Shown here in pieces: positions 48,714-59,130 of a stretch of DNA of 64,000 bases. The stretch comes from Exiguobacterium sp. (GTDB taxonomy: Bacteria > Bacillota > Bacilli > Exiguobacteriales > Exiguobacteriaceae): assembly GCF_020832205.1 (NCBI RefSeq), contig NZ_JAFIFD010000033.1, forward strand, positions 62,001 through 126,000. The letters run 5' to 3'. The number at the start of each line of letters is the position of its first letter. Positions within the stretch are counted from its first letter, which is position 1. Under the pieces are notes generated by a model. The model made no database searches. It was not told where the DNA came from and was given only the letters and a program-made list of their open reading frames with translations. A program made the translations under genes and the position numbers.

Positions 48714-49137
48714 TAAGCGCGTCAACGACGTCATTTTACAGACGGCCGCGGTGATCATCTTCTTCATCATCATCGTCTTCTCGATTCACTTGTTCTTCTC
48801 GGGGCACTATTCTCCGGGTGGTGGGTTCATCGGGGGCTTGATGACGGCGGCGGCACTCGTGCTCTTGCTGCTCGCCTTCGACTCGAAGACGCTCGCGAAC
48901 GTCTTGCCGTTTGATTATCGCCGCATGACGGCGCTCGGGGCGCTCATCGCGGTATTGACGGCGATGCATTCGATTTTCTTCGACTTGCCGTTCTTCACGC
49001 ACGCCTATGATAAGTTCAATTTGCCGTTGCTCGGCGAAGAGACGCTCCATACGGCGATCGCGTTCGACCTCGGTGTCTACTTCGTCGTCATCGGTGTCAC
49101 GATGACGATCATTCAAACGATTGGAGAGAGTGAATAA
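48691..49137 (+). CDS. mrpB: Na+/H+ antiporter subunit B
   Basis: HYSPGGGFIGGLMTAAALVLLLLAFD. Confidence 0.94.
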   Translation: MDMKPKSNKRVNDVILQTAAVIIFFIIIVFSIHLFFSGHYSPGGGFIGGLMTAAALVLLLLAFDSKTLANVLPFDYRRMTALGALIAVLTAMHSIFFDLPFFTHAYDKFNLPLLGEETLHTAIAFDLGVYFVVIGVTMTIIQTIGESE

Positions 49138-49478
49138 TGGAAATCTTCGTTAGCATCATTATCGGTGCCTTGACGATGTGTGCAGTCTATATGATTCTCT
49201 CAAAGAGTTTGTTACGCATCATCATCGGCACGTCACTGTTCAGTCACGCCGCCCACTTGCTCGTTTTGACGATGTCAGGACTGAAGACAGGCGCCGCACC
49301 TGTCCTTGTCGACGGAGTGACCGACTATACCGACCCGTTACCACAGGCGCTCGTCTTGACGGCGATCGTCATCAGTTTCGGGGTGACCGCGTTCTTCTTG
49401 GTACTCGCATACCGCACCTACCAAGAACTGAACACGGATAATATGGAGGAAATGAAAGGAACGGAATCGAATGATTAA
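49137..49478 (+). CDS. mrpC: Na+/H+ antiporter subunit C
   Basis: DPLPQALVLTAIVISFGVTAFFLVLAYR. Confidence 0.94.
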   Translation: MEIFVSIIIGALTMCAVYMILSKSLLRIIIGTSLFSHAAHLLVLTMSGLKTGAAPVLVDGVTDYTDPLPQALVLTAIVISFGVTAFFLVLAYRTYQELNTDNMEEMKGTESND

Positions 49479-50955
49479 CTTACCTGTGTTTCCGATTGTC
49501 ATCCCGGCGCTTGCGGCGATCATCATGATGTTCCTGCCAAAGAACGTGCGCTTGCAGCGCGGCCTGGCACTTGGATCAATTTTTGTCACGTTACTCGTGT
49601 CGCTCTTTTTAGTGCACACCGTGTCACAAGAGGGCATCTTGACCCTCAACCTCGGGAACTGGCCGGCGCCGTTCTCGATCACGCTCGTCTCAGACATGTT
49701 GTCAGCGCTCCTCGTCACGACGTCGACGCTGCTCACATTCTTTATCATCTGGTTCGCCGTCCATTACTTCTCAACGGCGTATGAAGAGAACTACTTGTAT
49801 GTCGCGATGATGTTCTTGCTCGTCGGTGTCAACGGCGCGTTCACGACAGGCGATATTTTCAACTTGTTCGTCTTCTTCGAGGTGTTCTTGATCTCGTCTT
49901 ACGTCTTGATCGTCCTCGGCGGGAAAGGCGTCCAGTTGCGCGAGTCGATCAAGTACTTGCTCGTCAACGTCCTCGCCTCGGCGCTGTTCGTCATGGCCGT
50001 CGCGTATCTTTACGGGGCTGTCGGGACGCTCAGCTTGGCGGACCTCGCCCAGAAGATCCCGCTCGTCGATAACCCGAACGTCATCTCCGTCATCGGTGTG
50101 CTGTTCATTATCGTCTTCGGATTGAAAGGGGCGCTCGTGCCGCTCCATTACTGGTTACCTGGTTCGTACGTCGTCGCACCGACACCGATCCTCGCATTGT
50201 TCGGGGCGCTCTTGACGAAAGTCGGCGTCTACTCGATTCTTCGGACGTACACGCTCTTGTTCGATGTGAACGGGACGTTCTTGCAGACGTTCTTGATCGT
50301 GCTCGCCGTCTTGACGATCATTACGGGGATGGTCGGGGCGATCGCTTACAACGACGTCAAACTGATCATCATCTACAACATCATGATCGCCGTCGGGGTC
50401 ATCCTGTACGGGATTGCGATCAACACGCAGACGTCGCTCGAAGGGGCACTCTATTACTTGATCCACGACATGATGATCAAAGCCGTCTTGTTCATGCTCG
50501 TCGGGATGATGATCGGCATCACGAGGTCCGGCCAGCTCCGCGAGATGGGTGGACTCATCACACGCTTCCCGCTCTTCGGTTGGACGTTCTTCATTGCGGC
50601 GCTCTCGCTCGCAGGGATTCCGCCGCTCAGTGGTTTCTTCGGGAAACTATTGATCGTCCAAGGCGGAGTCGGGGAAGGGGACTTGTTCGGTCCGATCCTC
50701 GTCCTCATCTCGAGCCTGTTCGTCTTGTTCTCTGTCATTAAGATTTTCTTGAACGGTTTTTGGGGAGAAGAGCGCCGGCAGTATGACGGACCGCTCATCC
50801 CATTCACGAACCGCTTGCTCGTCCCGGTGTGTCTATTGCTCGCCGTGGCGGTCGCGTACGGTTTCGGTGCCGAGTTGATGCATCCATATATTACCCAGGC
50901 AATCGAACCGCTCACGCAGCCAGAACTCTACATCGATGCCGTGTTAAAGGAGTGA
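49471..50955 (+). CDS. mrpD: Na+/H+ antiporter subunit D
   Basis: NuoM/N-like; LVPLHYWLPGSYVVAPTPILALFGALLTKVGVY. Confidence 0.95.
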   Translation: MINLPVFPIVIPALAAIIMMFLPKNVRLQRGLALGSIFVTLLVSLFLVHTVSQEGILTLNLGNWPAPFSITLVSDMLSALLVTTSTLLTFFIIWFAVHYFSTAYEENYLYVAMMFLLVGVNGAFTTGDIFNLFVFFEVFLISSYVLIVLGGKGVQLRESIKYLLVNVLASALFVMAVAYLYGAVGTLSLADLAQKIPLVDNPNVISVIGVLFIIVFGLKGALVPLHYWLPGSYVVAPTPILALFGALLTKVGVYSILRTYTLLFDVNGTFLQTFLIVLAVLTIITGMVGAIAYNDVKLIIIYNIMIAVGVILYGIAINTQTSLEGALYYLIHDMMIKAVLFMLVGMMIGITRSGQLREMGGLITRFPLFGWTFFIAALSLAGIPPLSGFFGKLLIVQGGVGEGDLFGPILVLISSLFVLFSVIKIFLNGFWGEERRQYDGPLIPFTNRLLVPVCLLLAVAVAYGFGAELMHPYITQAIEPLTQPELYIDAVLKE

Positions 50956-50962
50956 CTACAAG

Positions 50963-51448
50963 ATGGCCTATCAAATATTGATTAACTTTTTCTTGGCGTT
51001 CATCTGGATGTTCCTCACGGGATCGTTCACGACATACGGTTTTTTGATCGGTTACTTGCTCGGTCTTCTCGTCATCTTCATGATGCGCCGCTTTTTCCGT
51101 GAATCCGGAACAGGCTTTTACTTCACCCGCGTGATCAAGCTCTTCAAGTTGCTGCTCATTTTCTCTCGCGAGCTCGTCATGGCGAACTTCGAGGTGTTGC
51201 GCCTCGTCCTCAGTCCAAAGCTCGAGATTCAACCAGGAATCTTTCGCTACGAGACGACGCTCAAGACGGGTTGGAAAATCAGTCTCTTGTCGATGCTGAT
51301 CTCGCTTACGCCAGGGACGCTCGTCGTCCAAGTCTCGCAAGACAGCAAGACTCTCTATATCCATGCACTCCATATGCCGGATAAAGAGGCGTTGAAACAA
51401 GACATTTACGATAACTTCGAATCAAGCATTAAGGAGGCGACGGAATGA
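50963..51448 (+). CDS. mrpE: Na+/H+ antiporter subunit E
   Basis: Order; SLLSMLISLTPGTLVVQVSQDSKTLYIHALH. Confidence 0.94.
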   Translation: MAYQILINFFLAFIWMFLTGSFTTYGFLIGYLLGLLVIFMMRRFFRESGTGFYFTRVIKLFKLLLIFSRELVMANFEVLRLVLSPKLEIQPGIFRYETTLKTGWKISLLSMLISLTPGTLVVQVSQDSKTLYIHALHMPDKEALKQDIYDNFESSIKEATE

Positions 51449-51744
51449 TGGACATCTTGGACATTTTGATTTACATCTCGCTCGCCATCTTGCTTCTCGC
51501 GATGTTGTTCATGCTGTACCGTGTCGTTAAAGGACCGACGACGGCTGACCGGGTCATCGCCCTCGACTCGATCGGCATCGCCCTCATCTCGGTCGTCGCC
51601 CTCTTGTCGATTTTGCTCGACACGACGATGTTCTTCGAGGTTATTCTTTTGCTTAGTATCCTCGCCTTTATCGGGACGGTGGCGTTCTCGAAATTCTTAG
51701 AGAGAGGGGAGATCATCCATCATGACCGCGACAATGATCTTTGA
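51445..51744 (+). CDS. mrpF: Na+/H+ antiporter subunit F
   Basis: MLYRVVKGPTTADRVIALDSIGI. Confidence 0.94.
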   Translation: MMDILDILIYISLAILLLAMLFMLYRVVKGPTTADRVIALDSIGIALISVVALLSILLDTTMFFEVILLLSILAFIGTVAFSKFLERGEIIHHDRDNDL

Positions 51745-52081
51745 TATATTGACCGGCATTTTCACGATCATCGGGGTGTTCTTCACGGTCGTTGCGGCGA
51801 TCGGCCTCATCCGCCTTCCGGACATCTACTCTCGGACCCACGCGGCCTCGAAGTCGGCGACGCTCGGCGTCATGTTCGTGTTGTTCGCGGCCGTCTTGCA
51901 CGTCTGGGTCGACCAGCGCGTGTTCGATGCGCGCCTCTTGCTCGGGTTGTTCTTCGTTCTATTGACCGCACCGGTCGGCGGACATTTGATCGCCCGGGCC
52001 GCCCATACGAAAGGCGTCCCGCTTTGGGAAAAGTCGCTTCAAGATGCGTTGAAAGAAGATAAGGATAAAGGAATCGAGTAA
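51722..52081 (+). CDS. mrpG: Na+/H+ antiporter subunit G
   Basis: IRLPDIYSRTHAASKSATLGVMFVL. Confidence 0.94.
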   Translation: MTATMIFDILTGIFTIIGVFFTVVAAIGLIRLPDIYSRTHAASKSATLGVMFVLFAAVLHVWVDQRVFDARLLLGLFFVLLTAPVGGHLIARAAHTKGVPLWEKSLQDALKEDKDKGIE

Positions 52082-52095
52082 TCCGATTCGACGAA

Positions 52096-52135
52096 AAAGC
52101 AGGGAAGTCCCAATCGGGGCTTCCCTGCTTTTGTG
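52096..52135. terminator. Bidirectional intrinsic terminator
   Basis: AAGCAGGGAAG..CTTCCCTGCTTTT. Confidence 0.75.
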
Positions 52136-52143
52136 TGTTTCGT

Positions 52144-53457
52144 TCAAATGAGGTACGACAAGTCGGACGCGGACGTCGGATACGCGAACTGTAAGTGTTT
52201 CACGTGTTGATGGCTGATGTTGTTCTGTATAATGAATGAGAACATGTTGATCAGTTCCGGAGCATGCTGGCCGATCAGATGGGCGCCGAGCACATGGCCG
52301 TCATGGCTGAGCAACACGCGAGAGAAAGCGGTCTGGTCGTTGATGCGCTCATACGTCAAAAAGTGGGACAAGTCATTGTCTTTGCACTCGAAGTCGATGC
52401 CTTGCGCTTTCGCCTCATCGATCGTCAAGCCGACCTTGGCGATGGGAGGGGACGTGAAGACGACGGTCGGGGCCGGGCGTTCCGGGAACGGACGTGTATT
52501 GCCCCGAATCAAGTTGAGCGCGGCGATCCGGCCTTCTTGACCGGCGAACGGCGTGAGCGGCGGATTGTCGCTTGCACTGACGTCACCGGCCGCGTAGACG
52601 AACGGATTCGTCGTCTGTAAATACTCGTTGACGCGAATGCCGTCTTTGTCGGAGGCGATGCCAGCAGCGTCCAAACGGAGCCGCTCAATGCTCGGGATGC
52701 GTCCCGAGGCGTTAAGGACGACTCCTGCAAGGGTAGAGTCATCTGACAACGTCAAGACGTCCCCGTCGAGCCGAACCGGTTCGACGCCGTACCGGACATC
52801 GATGCCGATGCGCACCGTCTCGTCGACGAGACGGTTGACGATTTTTCGGTCGAATGATTTAAGCGCCCGCGACCGGATGAGGAGCGTGACACGGCTCCCG
52901 AACCGACGGAGGATATGGGCGAATTCGAACGCGATATAGCCTGCCCCGACGATGGTGATCGCTTCTGGCAACGCCTCAAGGTCGAAAATATCGTCACTCG
53001 TGAGGGCACCTTCTCCGCCTGGGATATCGAGCGGACGGGGGATGAGGCCGGTCGCGATGATGAATTGATGCGCTGACACCTCATGTCCTTCGATGACGAT
53101 CGAGTCTTCGTCGATGAAATGGGGCTCGCCTTCGAACAAATCGATGCCGCGCTCTTTCCAATTATGCGTCTTTGTCGTCGGGACGGCGAAACGATATTCG
53201 TCGATGCGCCGCTTGAACACGCTCCAGTCGAGCGTGATGTCCCCTTTGACGCCGAGCGGTTTCATTTGATCGATGCGGGTGATGAGCTCGACTCCTTCCG
53301 CGAGCATTTTTTTCGGGTCGCAGCCGCGTTGCGGACACGTCCCGCCGAACGTCCAGTTCTCGACGATGGCAACTTGTTTACCGGCGTCGCACAAAACGTT
53401 AGCGGCTTGGCTCGCTGCCGACCCGCTCCCGAGGATGATGACGTCGTACCGTTTCAT
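52144..53457 (-). CDS. FAD-dependent pyridine nucleotide-disulfide oxidoreductase
   Basis: IILGSGSAASQAANVLCDAG; WTFGGTCPQRGCDPKKML. Confidence 0.9.
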   Translation of the reverse strand: MKRYDVIILGSGSAASQAANVLCDAGKQVAIVENWTFGGTCPQRGCDPKKMLAEGVELITRIDQMKPLGVKGDITLDWSVFKRRIDEYRFAVPTTKTHNWKERGIDLFEGEPHFIDEDSIVIEGHEVSAHQFIIATGLIPRPLDIPGGEGALTSDDIFDLEALPEAITIVGAGYIAFEFAHILRRFGSRVTLLIRSRALKSFDRKIVNRLVDETVRIGIDVRYGVEPVRLDGDVLTLSDDSTLAGVVLNASGRIPSIERLRLDAAGIASDKDGIRVNEYLQTTNPFVYAAGDVSASDNPPLTPFAGQEGRIAALNLIRGNTRPFPERPAPTVVFTSPPIAKVGLTIDEAKAQGIDFECKDNDLSHFLTYERINDQTAFSRVLLSHDGHVLGAHLIGQHAPELINMFSFIIQNNISHQHVKHLQFAYPTSASDLSYLI

Positions 53458-53528
53458 ACAATTCCCTCCCTCTGAGACTTCATCATATTTTTCCCGTCCT
53501 AGAGGAAGCTAAACTGAGGTGATCGAAC

Positions 53529-55313
53529 TTGAGTCAGACTGACCATATTAAACATAAACTAGCGCTGCTCCCGGATGAGCCCGGCTGTTACTTGCATAAG
53601 AACGAGTACGGCGAGGTCATTTATGTCGGGAAAGCGAAAAATTTGAAGAATCGCGTCCGGTCCTACTTCACCGGGGCGCACGATATTAAAACGATGCGGC
53701 TCGTCGCCGAGATCCGCGACTTCGAGTACATCGTCACGGCGAGCGAACTCGAGGCGCTGTTGCTTGAGATGACGCTCATTAAAAAGCACGACCCGAAGTA
53801 CAACATCCGTCTGAAAGACGACAAGACGTACCCGTACATTAAGATCACGAATGAACCGTACCCGCGCCTGTTGACGACGCGGAAGCTGAAAAGGGACGGG
53901 GGCCATTATTTCGGACCCTACCCGAACGCCTATGCCGCCAACGAGACGAAGCGTCTGCTCGACAAGTTGTATCCGCTAAGGAAGTGTCAGCCGATGCCGA
54001 GGAAGTTGTGCCTGTATTATCACATCGGGCAATGTCTCGGCCCGTGCGAGCTCGCGGTCGATACGGACGATCAAAAGAAAATCGTCCAGGAGATTCGCCG
54101 GTTCTTGAACGGCGAGACGGCTGAGACGCTCGCGAAGCTTGAAATCGATATGGGCAAGGCGGCCGAAGAGATGCAGTTTGAACGGGCGGCCGAACTGCGT
54201 GACCAAATCCGGGCCGTCGAGTCGATCATGAACAAGCAAAACATGATCACCGCCGATCCGACGGCACGTGACGTCTTCGGCTACACGCTCGACCGAGGCT
54301 GGATGTGTGTCCAAGTGTTCTACATGCGCGGCGGCAAGATGATCGAGCGTGACGTCTCGCTCTTCCCACTCCACGGCGAACCATCAGAAGAACTCGAAAG
54401 CTTCATCGTCCAGTTCTATGAACAAAACGTGTTGCCAAAAGAAGTGCTCGTCCCAGAAATCGTCCGCGTCGACTTGTTAGTTGATGCGATCGGGACGAAA
54501 GTGATGCAGCCGAAACGGGGAGCGAAGCGACAACTGCTCGCCCTCGCGACGAAGAATGCGGAAATCGCCTTGAATGAGAAGTTCGAACTGCTCGCCCGTG
54601 ACGAAGAACGGACGCTCCTCGCCATGCGTGAGCTCGGTGAGGCGATCGGCATCCCGAACTTGTCGCGCGTCGACATCATCGATAACGCCAACATCCAAGG
54701 GGCTGACGCCGTCTCGGCGCTCGTCGTCTTCGAGGACGGCAAACCGCTCAAAAAAGAATATCGGAAATATAAGATTCGCACCGTCCAAGGACCGGACGAT
54801 TACGAGACGATGCGTGAAGTCGTCCGTCGCCGCTTCCGTCGCTTGTTGACTGAAGAGAAACGGCTGCCGGACTTGCTGTTGATCGATGGGGGGATCGGGC
54901 AGTTGAACGCGGCGCTCGATGTGTTGCATAACGAGTTCGGCCTCGACTTGCCTGTCGGATCGCTGAAGAAAGATGACCGTCACCGGACGAGCCAGCTCTT
55001 GTTCGGTGAAGGCGGCGGAGTGATCGAATTGAACTCGCGCTCGAGTGCGTTCTACTTGTTGCAACGGATGCAAGACGAGGTCCACCGCTTCGCCATCACG
55101 TTCCACCGCAGTCTGCGGACGAAAAAGATGACGAAGTCGGTGCTCGATGACATCCCGGGTGTCGGTCCAAAGCGGCGTCAGCAGTTGATTCGCCATTTCG
55201 GGTCGATGAAACAGATCCGCCTCGCGTCACTCGAACAGTTGAAAGAGGCAGGCTTGCCCGAGAAACTCGCCGAGATTGTGCTCGAGCACGTGCACGAGGA
55301 GACGGATGAATGA
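53529..55313 (+). CDS. uvrC: Excinuclease ABC subunit C
   Basis: [37 protein letters not shown] start; C-terminal HhH. Confidence 0.97.
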   Translation: MSQTDHIKHKLALLPDEPGCYLHKNEYGEVIYVGKAKNLKNRVRSYFTGAHDIKTMRLVAEIRDFEYIVTASELEALLLEMTLIKKHDPKYNIRLKDDKTYPYIKITNEPYPRLLTTRKLKRDGGHYFGPYPNAYAANETKRLLDKLYPLRKCQPMPRKLCLYYHIGQCLGPCELAVDTDDQKKIVQEIRRFLNGETAETLAKLEIDMGKAAEEMQFERAAELRDQIRAVESIMNKQNMITADPTARDVFGYTLDRGWMCVQVFYMRGGKMIERDVSLFPLHGEPSEELESFIVQFYEQNVLPKEVLVPEIVRVDLLVDAIGTKVMQPKRGAKRQLLALATKNAEIALNEKFELLARDEERTLLAMRELGEAIGIPNLSRVDIIDNANIQGADAVSALVVFEDGKPLKKEYRKYKIRTVQGPDDYETMREVVRRRFRRLLTEEKRLPDLLLIDGGIGQLNAALDVLHNEFGLDLPVGSLKKDDRHRTSQLLFGEGGGVIELNSRSSAFYLLQRMQDEVHRFAITFHRSLRTKKMTKSVLDDIPGVGPKRRQQLIRHFGSMKQIRLASLEQLKEAGLPEKLAEIVLEHVHEETDE

Positions 55314-56092
55314 ATGACGATGCCACTCAAGCGTTGCCAATCCTCGTCCGTCCCGTCATTGAGGCATTCGTTGACCGCTTAAAGGAAATCGTCCCGATCG
55401 CACACGTTTATGTGCATGGTTCGGTAGCGATGGGAGGGTTTCATCCTGACCATAGCGACCTTGACTTCCTGATTGTCGCGGGCCGGCCGTTATCTGACGA
55501 AGAGAGGCTCGCTTTGACTCATCTTTGCCTCACGTCATCGAATGATCCGTATCCAATCGAACTGAGTGTCCTCACCGTCCATGAATTGACCAACTGGCAA
55601 CATCCGAGCCCGTTCGACTTTCATTACAGCGAAGGCTGGCGGACTCGCTTCGAGTTGGCAGGTCAAAGCAGTGAAGTGTCGACGCTTCAATCAGGACTGA
55701 CTGACCCAGATTTGGCGGCCCATGTGCGAATAACATGTGAGCGTGGCATTGTCCTCTATGGGCGACCGCTCAAAAGTCTGCTCAGTGGCTTCAAAGAAGA
55801 AAACTATAGGGATGCCATCATGTCTGACGCACTCGACTGTCTTGATTCAGTCCATGATGCGCCGGTGTACAGCGTACTCAATCTGACGCGCGTCCTTGCC
55901 TATTGCTCCGACCAGCTAATTCTATCGAAACAAGAGGCATACGAATGGTCGAGAGGAAAGGGTTTCCCTTCGGATGTTTCCCGAACGGTTGCAAAAGCAG
56001 CTGGCGCGTATGCCGGGGAAGAAATTCACTTTGCAGCAGATGAGTTAGACGTATTCTATAATTTTGTGCGCACTCATCTTTCACTCAAATAA
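55310..56092 (+). CDS. Aminoglycoside nucleotidyltransferase-like protein (AadA/ANT(9)-like)
   Basis: [22 protein letters not shown] nucleotidyltransferase motif; overlaps uvrC stop (ATGA). Confidence 0.75.
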   Translation: MNDDATQALPILVRPVIEAFVDRLKEIVPIAHVYVHGSVAMGGFHPDHSDLDFLIVAGRPLSDEERLALTHLCLTSSNDPYPIELSVLTVHELTNWQHPSPFDFHYSEGWRTRFELAGQSSEVSTLQSGLTDPDLAAHVRITCERGIVLYGRPLKSLLSGFKEENYRDAIMSDALDCLDSVHDAPVYSVLNLTRVLAYCSDQLILSKQEAYEWSRGKGFPSDVSRTVAKAAGAYAGEEIHFAADELDVFYNFVRTHLSLK

Positions 56093-56095
56093 CAA

Positions 56096-56128
56096 AGAGC
56101 CGATGCGGTCGCATCGGCTCTTGTCATT
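56096..56128. terminator. Bidirectional intrinsic terminator
   Basis: AAGAGCCGATGC-GGTC-GCATCGGCTCTT. Confidence 0.7.
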
Positions 56129-56525
56129 CGTACGTGTCTTTTCGGTCTAATTGGACGGTGATGTGGACGGCTTCACGTGCCGGGTCGGCATAACCTTCGG
56201 CCACGCATTGGAGACGACCGGCGATTTGTTCGGCTAAAAAACCAGCCTCGAGCTGGTAATAACCTGTCGCTTTTTGTTGCGTCGAAGGAGGGGGGACGAG
56301 TTCGAACACGAACTTGTTCCCTTTCTCTTTTATAAGCGACAATTGTCCCCAACCGGCTTCTTCAAAGAATGCGCACAACTCCTCGTCCGGCATGACCGGG
56401 AACTTGCGGGCGATCCGTTTGCCGGACCAATAGATGACTTGGCCGTAATCGTCTCCGAGCAAGTCTGTCAACACATAATCGCGTAGCAATTCGATCGCGA
56501 AAGTGGGTTGGCTCATGGTTTCCAT
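56124..56525 (-). CDS. DUF2507 (YslB-like) protein
   Basis: FAIELLRDYVLTDLLGDDYGQVIYWSGKRIARKFP. Confidence 0.8.
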   Translation of the reverse strand: METMSQPTFAIELLRDYVLTDLLGDDYGQVIYWSGKRIARKFPVMPDEELCAFFEEAGWGQLSLIKEKGNKFVFELVPPPSTQQKATGYYQLEAGFLAEQIAGRLQCVAEGYADPAREAVHITVQLDRKDTYE

Positions 56526-56628
56526 CTTCTTCCATCACTCCAATCTCTCTATACCATTATAACGACGAATTGGGATTTGGTCACCGAGAATTTTCTAAAA
56601 GAATGTGCCGGAAATCGGTCAGGTTGTC

Positions 56629-56697
56629 TTGTCATACAATTTTCACAAGAGTAGAATAGGAGTCAGAAAGCTATATTTAGATTTGAAAACGCTTTTA
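56629..56697 (+). promoter_or_regulatory. sdh promoter with downstream cre site
   Basis: TTGTCA (56629-34)-N17-TAGAAT (56652-57); cre TTGAAAACGCTTTTA (56683-56697), full match to WTGAAARCGYTTWWN. Confidence 0.7.
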
Positions 56698-56739
56698 TTG
56701 ACAAAACGAGCCAACTGCTCGTAAAAAGGGGGAACTAGA

Positions 56740-57357
56740 ATGGCATCGCGTCGTGACTATTTCAGTCGTAAAGTCCATTCGCTACTTGGGGTCATCCCAA
56801 TCGGCTTGTTTTTGATCGTTCACTTATCGGTCAACTACTATATTGTCGATGGGGTGGAGTCGTTCAACAAGGCAGCAAAATTCATGGAGAGCTTACCGTA
56901 TTTATACTTCCTTGAAGTGACGATCATCGCCTTGCCGATGATTTTCCATGGGGTGTATGGCGTGTACTATGCGTTTCTCGGATCGATCAACACGAACCGT
57001 TACTCGTACGCCCGCAACTGGATGTATATTTTACAGCGCTTCACAGGCGTCTTCCTCGTCATCTTCATCGCATGGCACGTTTGGGAAACGCGCTTGGCGA
57101 AGATGCGTGGGGTCGAGGTAAACGCGGAGATGATGCAAAACATCGTCGACAACCCGCTCATGCTCATCTTCTACATAGTCGGGATCCTCTCGGCTACGTT
57201 CCACTTCGCGAACGGACTCTGGTCGTTTGCGATCACGTGGGGTATCACACAGTCACCTCGTTCGCAACGCTTCATGAGCTACGTGTCAGGTGCCGTGTTC
57301 TTGGCACTATCTTTTGTCGGACTTCGTTCAATCTTGACGTTCGCCGGCATCTTGTAA
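56740..57357 (+). CDS. sdhC: Succinate dehydrogenase cytochrome b558 subunit
   Basis: RRDYFSRKVHSLLGVIPIGLFLIVHL. Confidence 0.95.
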   Translation: MASRRDYFSRKVHSLLGVIPIGLFLIVHLSVNYYIVDGVESFNKAAKFMESLPYLYFLEVTIIALPMIFHGVYGVYYAFLGSINTNRYSYARNWMYILQRFTGVFLVIFIAWHVWETRLAKMRGVEVNAEMMQNIVDNPLMLIFYIVGILSATFHFANGLWSFAITWGITQSPRSQRFMSYVSGAVFLALSFVGLRSILTFAGIL

Positions 57358-57372
57358 TAGGGGGAAATTTAC

Positions 57373-59130
57373 ATGGCAAATCAAAGTTTGATCGTCATCG
57401 GTGGCGGTCTAGCTGGACTCATGGCGACAATCAAGTCGGCAGAGATGGGTGTTCCGGTTAAACTATTCTCGCTTGTACCGGTCAAGCGTTCACATTCGGT
57501 CTGTGCACAAGGCGGCATCAACGGTGCCGTCAACACGAAAGGGGAAGGGGATTCTCCTTGGCAACACTTCGATGACACGGTTTATGGCGGGGACTTCCTT
57601 GCCAACCAACCACCTGTTCAAAAGATGGCAGAAGCGGCACCTAAAATCATCCATATGTTTGACCGGATGGGTGTCATGTTCAACCGGACGCCGGAAGGTC
57701 TCCTTGACTTCCGTCGTTTCGGGGGCACACTCCATCACCGGACGGCTTACGCCGGTGCGACGACAGGGCAACAGCTCCTCTATGCGCTAGACGAGCAGGT
57801 CCGGCGTTTCGAAGCCCAAGGTCTCGTCGAGAAATATGAAGGTTGGGAGTTCCTCCGAGCCATCATCGATGAGGCGGGTGTTTGCCGCGGTGCCGTCTGT
57901 CAGGATCTTCGTTCGATGGAAATTAAAGCGTTCCCGTCGGATGCGGTCATCCTCGCAACGGGCGGACCGGGCGTCATCTTCGGAAAATCGACGAACTCGG
58001 TCATCAACACCGGTCAAGCGGCCGGTGCGGTCTATCGCCAAGGCGCGGTCTACGCGAACGGCGAGTTCATCCAAATCCACCCGACGGCCATTCCGGGCGA
58101 CGACAAGCTTCGTCTCATGAGTGAGTCGGCGCGTGGGGAAGGCGGCCGCGTCTGGACGTACAAAGACGGCAAGCCTTGGTACTTCCTCGAAGAGAAATAT
58201 CCGGCTTACGGAAACCTCGTGCCGCGTGACATCGCGACGCGTGAGATCTTTGACGTTTGCGTCAACCAGAAACTCGGCGTCAACGGCGAGAACATGGTGT
58301 ACCTCGATCTTTCGCATAAAGACTCGAAAGAGCTCGACATCAAACTCGGCGGCATTCTCGAGATTTATGAGAAGTTCGTCGGGGACGATCCGCGTAAAGT
58401 GCCGATGAAGATCTTCCCGGCCGTTCACTATTCGATGGGCGGACTTTGGGTCGACTACGACCAGATGACGAACATTCCAGGACTGTTCGCAGCAGGGGAA
58501 TGTGACTACTCGATGCACGGGGCGAACCGTCTCGGCGCGAACTCACTTCTTTCGGCCGTTTACGGCGGGATGGAAGCGGGTCCGTCGGCAGTCAACTACA
58601 TGCGCGGTCTCGATCAAGCGACCGAGAGCGTGCCGGAAGCACTCTTCAACTTCAACGAGCGTGAGGAAATCGAGCGGTTCAATGACATCCTCGCGATGGA
58701 CGGCACAGAAAACGCCTACCAAATCCACCGTGAGCTCGGTGAATTGATGACGGACAACGTCACCGTCGTCCGCTACAACGACAAACTCATCGCGACGGAC
58801 AAAAAGCTTCAAGAACTCCGCGCTCGTTTCAACAACATCTCAGCGACCGATACGGCGCGCTGGAGCAACCAAGGGGCATCGTTCATCCGACAACTCGACC
58901 ACATGCTTGACCTCGCACGCGTCATCACACTCGGCGCGCTCAAACGCGACGAGAGCCGTGGGGCCCATTACAAACCGGACTTCCCGGAGCGTGATGACGA
59001 GCAGTTTATGAAGACGACGATGGCACGTTACAACGAAGGGGAAGTCGATATCTCGTATGAAGAGATCGACGTTTCGTTAATCCCGCCACGTAAACGGGAT
59101 TACTCGAAGAAAGGGGCGAAGACGAAATGA
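57373..59130 (+). CDS. sdhA: Succinate dehydrogenase flavoprotein subunit
   Basis: RSHSVCAQGGINGAVNTKGEGDSPWQHFDDTVYGGDFLA. Confidence 0.97.
   Translation: MANQSLIVIGGGLAGLMATIKSAEMGVPVKLFSLVPVKRSHSVCAQGGINGAVNTKGEGDSPWQHFDDTVYGGDFLANQPPVQKMAEAAPKIIHMFDRMGVMFNRTPEGLLDFRRFGGTLHHRTAYAGATTGQQLLYALDEQVRRFEAQGLVEKYEGWEFLRAIIDEAGVCRGAVCQDLRSMEIKAFPSDAVILATGGPGVIFGKSTNSVINTGQAAGAVYRQGAVYANGEFIQIHPTAIPGDDKLRLMSESARGEGGRVWTYKDGKPWYFLEEKYPAYGNLVPRDIATREIFDVCVNQKLGVNGENMVYLDLSHKDSKELDIKLGGILEIYEKFVGDDPRKVPMKIFPAVHYSMGGLWVDYDQMTNIPGLFAAGECDYSMHGANRLGANSLLSAVYGGMEAGPSAVNYMRGLDQATESVPEALFNFNEREEIERFNDILAMDGTENAYQIHRELGELMTDNVTVVRYNDKLIATDKKLQELRARFNNISATDTARWSNQGASFIRQLDHMLDLARVITLGALKRDESRGAHYKPDFPERDDEQFMKTTMARYNEGEVDISYEEIDVSLIPPRKRDYSKKGAKTK

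Noticed and set aside
57787-58518. 243-aa minus-strand ORF within sdhA
   Set aside because: Antisense shadow; sdhA is unambiguous.
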